A DNA stretch of 9,471 nt from an uncultured Chloroflexaceae bacterium. GTDB lineage: Bacteria; Chloroflexota; Chloroflexia; Chloroflexales; Chloroflexaceae. This document shows positions 1 to 4,941 of the stretch, piece by piece (position 1 is the stretch's first letter; each line of letters opens with the position of its first letter). The translations under genes were made by a program, and so were the position numbers. The stretch lies in NCBI GenBank assembly GCA_937141995.1, contig CAKZQX010000152.1:1-9471 (forward strand), read 5' to 3'. The notes beneath the pieces were generated by a model, which was not told where the DNA came from, made no database searches, and was given only the letters and a program-made list of their open reading frames with translations.

Positions 1-828
1 GACCTCACGCCCGCTGCTATCACCTTTTGCAATCATCCGCCAGCGGCCCCCCGCAGCATCGGCGGGCGCCGTCCAGGTCCAGGAGACCATGCCGGTGGTC
101 TTATCGGCAACTAGATAACTGGTGGCATCCTGGTTGCCGCCACCCGGCGGGTTGAGCCAACTGCCCACTTCTTCGCCGGGGATAAAACCACCCGCTGTAA
201 AGGTAAAAACCGTCCCCGGCGGGCCACTGGTCGGCGTTACGCTCTCAGTCGGAGGCGGCGCGCCCGGCTCCTGGATCTGGAAGGGGATGCTGATCAGACG
301 ATTACTCGAAATGCCCCGCGCCTGGGATGCCCAGTTCCCTGTCGGCGCATCGGCGGGGGCCGTCCAGTTCCAGTTTACAAACCCGGTAGGATCGGCGTAG
401 AGATTGACGGCCTGCGCCTCATCCGGCAGGCTCATTGTCGATCCATCCGGGCGAGTCAGCCAGGGACCGACCTGCTCACCCGGCTCGAAACCGCCCGCCA
501 CAAAGATAAATGTCGTCCCACGCGGGCCACTCGTCGGTGTTACGCTCTGGGGCGGCGGCGGCGGCTCGACCGGGGTGCCCCGGATCTCAAAGGGGATGCC
601 GATCCGCAGATCGCTATCAACTCCAATTGCCGACATGACCCAGGTGCCATTCACTGCATTGCCGGGCGCGGTCCAGGACCAGCTTACCCGGCCGGCATCA
701 TCGGCCACATACCGCCCGATCGAAGGCGTCACCGGCGTAGCGTCGGGCATGGTCACCCAGGCGTCTACCCGTTCACGGGGAATAAAACCCTCGGCCGTAA
801 AGGTAAAGAGCGTTCCCGGCGGGGCAAC
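1..828 (-). repeat. Three tandem ~90-residue coding repeats
   Basis: Within the exported protein gene, repeat units lie at about 828-577, 546-271 and 243-1 (reading leftwards); the third is cut by the edge. The second and third are still similar as DNA around their first 40 bases (the GAGCGTAAC...CCGAC.AGTGGCCCG stretch). The first is more diverged and lacks the SVTPTSGP opening. This suggests that the second and third copies arose by a more recent duplication. Confidence 0.75.
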
Positions 829-939
829 CGGCGGCGTCGCCGTACCGCTCGCCGCGGCAACCGGGGCTCCTGGCAGGGCAGTCACGCCAACCAGCATTAG
901 CAGCAGCCAGACCGGGAGAAGATACAACCTGCGTTTCAT
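1..939 (-). CDS. Exported protein with tandem TIG/Ig-like repeats (partial, 3' end outside window)
   Basis: The frame is open from an ATG at 939 to the window edge (313 codons, no stop), so the C-terminus is missing. A strong ribosome site, TGGAGG, lies 5 bases before the ATG and fixes the start. The N-terminus is a signal peptide: basic MKRR, a hydrophobic stretch to about residue 20, and a likely cleavage site near the AAA at 28-30. The rest is tandem repeats at about 38-121, 132-223 and 233-313. Each opens with a PPGT/PRGTxFxF strand, then GFxPxE, and later W-x-W-T-A-P. The last two also begin SVTPTSGP. Proline-rich linkers such as EPPPPPQ separate them. This pattern resembles TIG/IPT or other Ig-like beta-sandwich modules of secreted or cell-surface proteins. 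I infer an extracellular structural or binding role. No catalytic motif is visible and the specific function is unknown. It lies 182 bases downstream of the peptidase gene on the same strand. Confidence 0.85.
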   Translation of the reverse strand, partial: MKRRLYLLPVWLLLMLVGVTALPGAPVAAASGTATPPVAPPGTLFTFTAEGFIPRERVDAWVTMPDATPVTPSIGRYVADDAGRVSWSWTAPGNAVNGTWVMSAIGVDSDLRIGIPFEIRGTPVEPPPPPQSVTPTSGPRGTTFIFVAGGFEPGEQVGPWLTRPDGSTMSLPDEAQAVNLYADPTGFVNWNWTAPADAPTGNWASQARGISSNRLISIPFQIQEPGAPPPTESVTPTSGPPGTVFTFTAGGFIPGEEVGSWLNPPGGGNQDATSYLVADKTTGMVSWTWTAPADAAGGRWRMIAKGDSSGREV

Positions 940-1121
940 CAAAGCCTCCAACTTGATAATCGATCTCTATGTATTGTCATCACGCGCTCATCGCGCCATT
1001 CTACGCTGGTTCTGGTATAGTGTGTTGCATCAGCATACCACAGTGGCGCGCAGACAGCATCGCCCAACGTACGGATTGTCCTGGGTATCACAGCGGAGCG
1101 GATCTCCTACCTGAGAGGGAG
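940..1121. other. Intergenic spacer between peptidase and repeat-protein genes
   Basis: This 182-base gap must hold any terminator of the peptidase gene and any promoter of the repeat-protein gene. I see no convincing terminator. The best minus-strand -10 candidate is TAGAAT at 1003-998, which would give a leader of about 50 bases, but no good -35 accompanies it. A 6-bp inverted repeat, TGGTAT (1013-1018) with ATACCA (1035-1040), lies just upstream of it. Read-through from the peptidase gene is equally possible. Confidence 0.35.
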
Positions 1122-1853
1122 TTACCCGCCGGCAGCGTGCCGGGCAACCGGTTCGGGCACGCGATAGTAGGCCAGGCGCAGCGCCCAGACTAGGATCGCA
1201 ACCGAAATCGTCGTCCAGAGCAGCGCCCAGAAGATCGCCGGGATGCCGGTCGCACCCTGCATAATCTGCGCATCGGTGCGCGGACTGCCCAGGGCCAGCG
1301 AAAACCCGACCAGGTCAAACATACTGTTGAGCGAGTTGAGCATCGCCTGTACTGCCAGCAAGAGCAGCAGCCCGTCGGCCCAGAGTGGCCCCAACCGCCG
1401 CCCGGCCAGCATCAGTCCGGCAGCCAGACCGAATCCGGATACAATACCAAAGAGATTGCGGACAAACAGCAGACAGAGCAACCCCAGCGCAACACCCAGC
1501 CAGAACAGCACACTCCGCGCCGGCGCGCCCCAGGCTGCCAGGATCGTCAGGATGCCGCCAAAGAGCGCACTACCGATATAGCCCGCGCTGACGACAATCC
1601 ACTGAATACCGCCCACAGACCAGGCCGTCCCGGAGAGATCCGGGCGGACGACAAAGCGGTTGAACCCGCCGCCCGTGACAATCGCCGCCAGACCATGACT
1701 CAACTCGTGGACAAACGTGTTAAACAGTTGAAAGGGGTAAAAGAGCAGACCAAACAGCGGTATGCGCCACAGAATCAGCATCAGGAACCCCAACCCCAGC
1801 ACCGTCATAATCTCGCGCTGCCGCCAGTTCTGGAAAAAGCGGGCAAACCCCAT
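1122..1853 (-). CDS. M50B-like membrane zinc metalloprotease
   Basis: This 243-residue protein is almost entirely hydrophobic, with about six membrane segments. The zinc-protease motif HELSH is at residues 49-53 inside the segment NTFVHELSHGLAAIVTGG, the typical start of the peptidase M50B-like family. The two histidines should bind zinc and Glu50 should be catalytic. A third ligand is probably Asp194 (TDAQ) or Asp180 (NSMFD). I cannot decide between them by eye. The family shares its fold with site-2 proteases, which cut substrates within the membrane, but most M50B-like members have no known substrate. The ATG at 1853 is preceded by AAGGA at a suitable distance. It is followed on the same strand by the exported repeat-protein gene and is divergent from the lipoprotein gene. 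Its own promoter and a possible operator are visible upstream. The C-terminal tail after about residue 231 is short and polar. The family call is firm. The role is not. Confidence 0.88.
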   Translation of the reverse strand: MGFARFFQNWRQREIMTVLGLGFLMLILWRIPLFGLLFYPFQLFNTFVHELSHGLAAIVTGGGFNRFVVRPDLSGTAWSVGGIQWIVVSAGYIGSALFGGILTILAAWGAPARSVLFWLGVALGLLCLLFVRNLFGIVSGFGLAAGLMLAGRRLGPLWADGLLLLLAVQAMLNSLNSMFDLVGFSLALGSPRTDAQIMQGATGIPAIFWALLWTTISVAILVWALRLAYYRVPEPVARHAAGG

Positions 1854-1878
1854 TGTGCAATGTCCTTTCGACGTAGTG

Positions 1879-1915
1879 CGTCTATCGGCACAATTGTAAA
1901 TCTATCTGATAGACG
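1879..1915. promoter_or_regulatory. Palindromic operator-like sites in the peptidase promoter
   Basis: A perfect palindrome, TCTATC-T-GATAGA (1901-1913), fills most of the spacer between the -35 and -10 boxes. A further half site, CGTCTATC (1879-1886), lies at the predicted transcription start and is the inverse of GATAGACG (1908-1915). The hexamer TCTATC/GATAGA thus occurs three times in 33 bases. The placement is what a repressor or a spacer-binding activator would use. The cognate regulator cannot be identified from the window. Confidence 0.5.
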
Positions 1916-1921
1916 ATTCAA
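1893..1921 (-). promoter_or_regulatory. Sigma70-type promoter of the M50 peptidase gene
   Basis: On the minus strand, the -35 box TTGAAT (1921-1916) and the -10 box TACAAT (1898-1893) are separated by exactly 17 bases. The predicted start of transcription is near 1886, giving a leader of about 33 bases that carries the AAGGA ribosome site. The boxes match 4 of 6 and 5 of 6 consensus bases. Confidence 0.6.
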
Positions 1922-1985
1922 TCGGAAAATGGGTTGCGTTCACTAATCTGACAGGAGTTATGCGGTTGCTCAACCAAAAGGTAAT

Positions 1986-2039
1986 TTCGCCTCCGACAGG
2001 GTGGAAGAAATTCTCTTTTTTCACCCTGCCGGAGGCGAA
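1986..2039. repeat. Long stem-loop, 18-bp arms
   Basis: Arms TTCGCCTCCGACAGGGTG (1986-2003) and CACCCTGCCGGAGGCGAA (2022-2039) are complementary at 17 of 18 positions around an 18-base loop. In a minus-strand transcript the single mismatch becomes a G-U pair, so the stem is uninterrupted; in a plus-strand transcript it is A-C. The loop can itself pair (AAGA with TCTT). No U-run follows on the plus side, and only a weak one follows on the minus side. It is therefore a poor intrinsic terminator, and it lies between divergent genes, where none is needed. Confidence 0.8.
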
Positions 2040-2051
2040 GACGGCCTTTGT

Positions 2052-2078
2052 GGGAGTACGTGTCTGATTTGTACGCCC
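2052..2078. repeat. Second stem-loop, 8-bp arms
   Basis: GGGAGTAC (2052-2059) pairs with GTACGCCC (2071-2078) at 7 of 8 positions around a 12-base loop. Its right arm abuts the terminal inverted repeat that begins at 2079. The three helices together could therefore form a three-way junction. Confidence 0.55.
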
Positions 2079-2097
2079 ACCGCGCAACTCGTGTAAT

Positions 2098-2127
2098 CTG
2101 ACAGCGTGCCACGGCATGAGGTATAAT
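2098..2127 (+). promoter_or_regulatory. Sigma70-type promoter of the lipoprotein gene
   Basis: The -10 box is a perfect TATAAT (2122-2127). The -35 box CTGACA (2098-2103) matches 5 of 6 and lies 18 bases upstream, inside the right-hand copy of the 11-bp direct repeat. Transcription should begin near 2134, only about three bases before the ATG at 2137, so the message would be essentially leaderless. This rules out the upstream in-frame ATG at 2116 for transcripts from this promoter. Confidence 0.65.
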
Positions 2128-2136
2128 ACAAATCCT

Positions 2137-3849
2137 ATGAACATACTATCTATTCCGCGCTTCTTCTGGATCAGCGTTCTGGCGGCGCTGATGATAACCG
2201 CACTCCTGGTCGGGTGCAACGCTGTTGCCACCAGCGAGCCGACACCAACAATAGTACCGCCGACTCCGGTTCCCACACCCAGCGCAACGCCGCTGCCGCG
2301 TGGGGGCGCGCTGACCGTGCGCATGGCGCAAGAGGTTACCGACCTGCGCCCCTGGCAACCGCGTTCACGCGCCGAAGAGCAGGTTTCGCAGATACTCTAT
2401 AGTGGGCTGATGCGCCTTGATGCGGAGTTGCGTCCGCAACCGGACCTGGCGGCGGACTGGGAGTCCTCGCTGGATGGGCGCGTGCTGACCTTCACGCTAC
2501 GCAGCAATGTAAGCTGGCACGATGGGCAACCCTTTGGGGCCGACGATGTACGCTTCACGCTCAACAGCCTGCGCTCGCTGCCCTACACCCGTACCGCGCT
2601 GCTGGCCGACTTGCAGCGGATCGAGAATGTCACCACGCCCGATGAGCAGACCGTGGTGCTGCAGTTGAGTGAACGCTATGCGCCGCTGCTGGCCGAACTT
2701 ACCCTGCCCATTCTGCCCCGCCACATGCTGGAGGGGCGTGATCTGAACAGTATCGACTTCTGGACGGTGCCGGTCGGGACGGGACCGTTCCAACTGGACA
2801 GCCGTGAGCCGGAACAGTCGGTGGTGCTGACTCGCCATGAGGCATATCATCATGGAGCACCGCTGCTGGAACGGGTCGCCTTTGTGGTTGCACCTGATAG
2901 CAATATTACGCTAGAAGCACTCCAGGATGAAGATCTGCTGCTGGCCGAACTGCCCTGGCGCGCGCACCGCTCCGCCGAGGCGTTCGACAATGTTCGCCTC
3001 GATTCCTACCCGGAGAATGGCTTCTACTTTCTGGCCTTCAATCTGCGTGACGGGCGGCCCTTTGCGGAACTCGAAGTGCGGCAGGCGCTGACCCGCGCTG
3101 TCGATGTGCCACGCCTGGTTGAGGTTGTCACCAACGGACAGGGCATACCGATCACGAACAGCGCCGTACCCGGCTCGTGGGCCGATCTGACGCCGCCGGT
3201 GGCCTCCGGCGCTGATCTACCGGGCGCACGCGATCTGCTGACGGAGGTGGGCTGGATTTTGCCCCCCGGCGGGACTATTCGTGAGCGCGATGGCGTACCC
3301 CTGACCGGCGCGTTGTTTGTGCGCGGTGATGATCCGCGCCGGGTAGCGGCCGCCGAACGGATTGCCGAAACTGCCGCCAGCATCGGCATTGACATTAATG
3401 TCGAGCGGGTTGATTTCAACACGGTATTGCTTGCCAAGTATGCACCGCCCTATGACTTTGATCTGCTGCTGGGCAGTTGGATGAATGGCGCGGGTGATCC
3501 CAACTTCCCCGATTACGCCTACTACGATCCGGACGATTTCTCGCTGTTTCACTCCAGCCAGATCAACGTCGGCACCGCCGATACGCGCATCACGCGTAAC
3601 TTTATTGGCTTTAGCGATCGGGTGTACGACAACCACTCGCCCGCCGCCCGGCAACTCTACAACCTGGATGAGCGCATCACCGCGTACGAGCAGACCCAGG
3701 CACGCGTGGCCAATACACTGCCCTATCTCTATCTCTGGGCCGATCGCCTGCCGGTTGCACTCAACAAACGGGTGACAACTCTCGACGGGCCGGTGGATCT
3801 CGCATCGCCGCTCTATTTCTGGAATATTGAACGATGGTATCTTCAGTAG
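2137..3849 (+). CDS. Family 5 (Dpp/Opp-like) ABC-type solute-binding lipoprotein
   Basis: The protein has 570 residues from the ATG at 2137. An in-frame ATG at 2116 would add seven residues, but it lies upstream of the predicted transcription start. A lipoprotein signal peptide ends in the lipobox LVGC with Cys27. A Thr/Pro-rich linker (about 34-54) then tethers the binding domain to the membrane. The domain has hallmarks of extracellular solute-binding protein family 5: SWHDGQPFGADDV (126-138), GTGPFQL (214-220), FYFLAFNLRDGRPF near 297-309 and RQALTRAVD near 315-323. Known family members deliver peptides, nickel, sugars or other solutes to an ABC permease. The ligand here cannot be told from sequence. 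No permease or ABC ATPase is adjacent. Instead the stop codon overlaps the start of a membrane ATPase gene, so this may be an orphan binding protein or a sensor component. Length is normal for the family. Confidence 0.9.
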   Translation: MNILSIPRFFWISVLAALMITALLVGCNAVATSEPTPTIVPPTPVPTPSATPLPRGGALTVRMAQEVTDLRPWQPRSRAEEQVSQILYSGLMRLDAELRPQPDLAADWESSLDGRVLTFTLRSNVSWHDGQPFGADDVRFTLNSLRSLPYTRTALLADLQRIENVTTPDEQTVVLQLSERYAPLLAELTLPILPRHMLEGRDLNSIDFWTVPVGTGPFQLDSREPEQSVVLTRHEAYHHGAPLLERVAFVVAPDSNITLEALQDEDLLLAELPWRAHRSAEAFDNVRLDSYPENGFYFLAFNLRDGRPFAELEVRQALTRAVDVPRLVEVVTNGQGIPITNSAVPGSWADLTPPVASGADLPGARDLLTEVGWILPPGGTIRERDGVPLTGALFVRGDDPRRVAAAERIAETAASIGIDINVERVDFNTVLLAKYAPPYDFDLLLGSWMNGAGDPNFPDYAYYDPDDFSLFHSSQINVGTADTRITRNFIGFSDRVYDNHSPAARQLYNLDERITAYEQTQARVANTLPYLYLWADRLPVALNKRVTTLDGPVDLASPLYFWNIERWYLQ

Positions 3850-4886
3850 AACGCGCATATACCGCCAATCCTTTCACCGAGCGGGGACGGATTACCGAGC
3901 CCTCCCGTTTTACGGGACGCTGGCGGGAACTCTCGCTGGTCTTTGACCGACTGGAGAAGTATCTGCCGGTCTTGATCGCCGGTCCTCCCGGTATCGGCAA
4001 ATCGTCGCTGCTCACGCATGTCGTTCAGTCCGCCGCTGTCAACCTGGATGATCCGGGCCTGCGGGCATTTTATGTTGACCTGAGCGTGCTACCTGACGCC
4101 GCAGCCACCTATGAACTGATCATTCGCGCGTTGAGCAGCCGGGGCAACAGCCATACCGCGCTGGAAATTGCCCTGCTGGAGGCGGATCAACCGTTGCTGC
4201 TCTGCCTGGATAACACCGGGGTGGCGATGGAGGCGGGATGGGGTGAACATCTGCTGGAGAGCCTGGCCCGCATGGCCCGCCAGACCGGCCGCGAATGCCA
4301 GACCACGGCACGCAATGCCTGTCTCCGACTGGTTGTCACCATGCGTAGCCCGGTGCCCCTCTTGAGCGAGCCGTTTGCGACCCTGAATATGGGCGCGATT
4401 ACCCCCTCCGAAATACGACTGCTGATCGATGCCTATCTGGATGGAACCGACGTGCAGTTTACCTCGGACGACATAGGAAAGCTGACGACGTTGAGTGCCG
4501 GCCATCCGGCCTACCTGCAGCGGGCCGCGTTTCACCTGTTCAATGCAAAAACGCAACCGGGCTACAACTGGCAGGCCGCATACCGGGAAGAGGTACATAC
4601 ACAGCCGGTGCCCGGCGCAATGCTGCCGCCGGGAGCCTTCGAGGGCGACTATGCGGGCGAGTCAGTTACCACCTACTACCCGGCGGCCGGGGATACGCCC
4701 AAACGCCCCGATCTCAAGCCATACGAACTGGAAGGACAGGGCGGCCTGGTGCGCGCCCTGCTGCCCCTGCTGGCGGCACTGCTGGTCTTCAGTCTCAGCC
4801 GGAGCCTGTTGCCGGCGGTTGGTGTGTTTATCCTGGGAATTGTTTTAGTTGTGCTCTTCGAGCGCCACCGTAACACGCGGCCGTAG
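3834..4886 (+). CDS. P-loop (AAA/STAND-like) ATPase with C-terminal membrane hairpin
   Basis: The 350-residue protein begins with a segment, RFTGRWRELSLVFDRLE (25-41), resembling the FxGRxxEL motif that precedes the P-loop in many AAA/STAND ATPases. Walker A is GPPGIGKS at 50-57. Walker B is probably PLLLCLDN (120-127), with Asp126 followed by Asn rather than Glu. LVVTMRS (166-172) fits a sensor-1 strand. AGHPAYLQRAAFHLF (222-236) matches the helical lid seen in this family. After a proline-rich linker (about 255-300), two hydrophobic segments (roughly 305-322 and 325-342) form a membrane hairpin, so the ATPase domain is probably tethered on the cytoplasmic face. The ATG overlaps the lipoprotein gene by 16 bases and has only a weak GGAA upstream, suggesting translation is coupled to it. 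The ATPase call is secure. The function is unknown. It is not an ABC transporter ATPase, as no LSGGQ signature is present. Confidence 0.82.
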   Translation: MVSSVERAYTANPFTERGRITEPSRFTGRWRELSLVFDRLEKYLPVLIAGPPGIGKSSLLTHVVQSAAVNLDDPGLRAFYVDLSVLPDAAATYELIIRALSSRGNSHTALEIALLEADQPLLLCLDNTGVAMEAGWGEHLLESLARMARQTGRECQTTARNACLRLVVTMRSPVPLLSEPFATLNMGAITPSEIRLLIDAYLDGTDVQFTSDDIGKLTTLSAGHPAYLQRAAFHLFNAKTQPGYNWQAAYREEVHTQPVPGAMLPPGAFEGDYAGESVTTYYPAAGDTPKRPDLKPYELEGQGGLVRALLPLLAALLVFSLSRSLLPAVGVFILGIVLVVLFERHRNTRP

Positions 4887-4887
4887 C

Positions 4888-4911
4888 GCGCAGCATTGCA
4901 GCATGCTGCGC
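4888..4911. terminator. Stem-loop at a convergent gene junction
   Basis: GCGCAGCA (4888-4895) and TGCTGCGC (4904-4911) form a perfect 8-bp stem with an 8-base loop. It starts two bases after the ATPase stop codon and ends 30 bases before the stop of the opposing cyclase gene. There is no U-run on either side. It could slow polymerase from both directions or protect 3' ends, but it is not a classical intrinsic terminator. Confidence 0.5.
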
Positions 4912-4941
4912 CTCCACGTCTCTATACCTGCATGCCATGTC

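Larger units (their letters stand above)
1944..2104. mobile_element. MITE-like palindromic element with 11-bp flanking direct repeats
   Basis: The direct repeat TAATCTGACAG occurs at 1944-1954 and 2094-2104. Just inside it lie imperfect terminal inverted repeats: GAGTTATGCGGT (1955-1966) against ACCGCGCAACTC (2079-2090), which match at 10 of 12 positions. Between them are two further stem-loops (1986-2039 and 2052-2078). The insert carries no transposase and is about 140 bp. This combination fits a small non-autonomous transposon or dispersed palindromic repeat whose flanking repeats are a target-site duplication. Against this, 11 bp is longer than many duplications, and three bases of the inverted repeat may extend into the direct repeat. 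A structured RNA is the main alternative. Confidence 0.5.

Noticed and set aside
955..980. Minus-strand promoter candidate ATGACA-16-TATCAA before the repeat-protein gene.
   Set aside because: Transcription would start within or just past the TGGAGG ribosome site, which would remove it from the message. The -10 box is also a weak match.
404..1114. Plus-strand frame of 236 codons over the repeat-protein gene.
   Set aside because: It is the antisense of the repeat gene. The minus frame has a signal peptide, a strong ribosome site and repeats conserved at the protein level, so it is the coding one.
1960..2067. A 35-codon plus-strand frame (starting MRLLNQKV) preceded by AGGAG.
   Set aside because: The AGGAG ends only two bases before the ATG, too close to serve as a ribosome site. 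The frame lies wholly within the palindromic element, whose inverted repeats explain the sequence, and no promoter precedes it.
2116..2136. Alternative upstream start (ATG at 2116) for the lipoprotein.
   Set aside because: The perfect TATAAT overlaps this stretch, so the ATG would be upstream of the transcription start. The signal peptide is complete from the ATG at 2137.
1902..2324. Minus-strand frame of 140 codons across the divergent intergenic region.
   Set aside because: It runs antisense through the lipoprotein signal region, the promoters and the palindromic element. Its composition is low-complexity Gly/Val, typical of a shadow frame.
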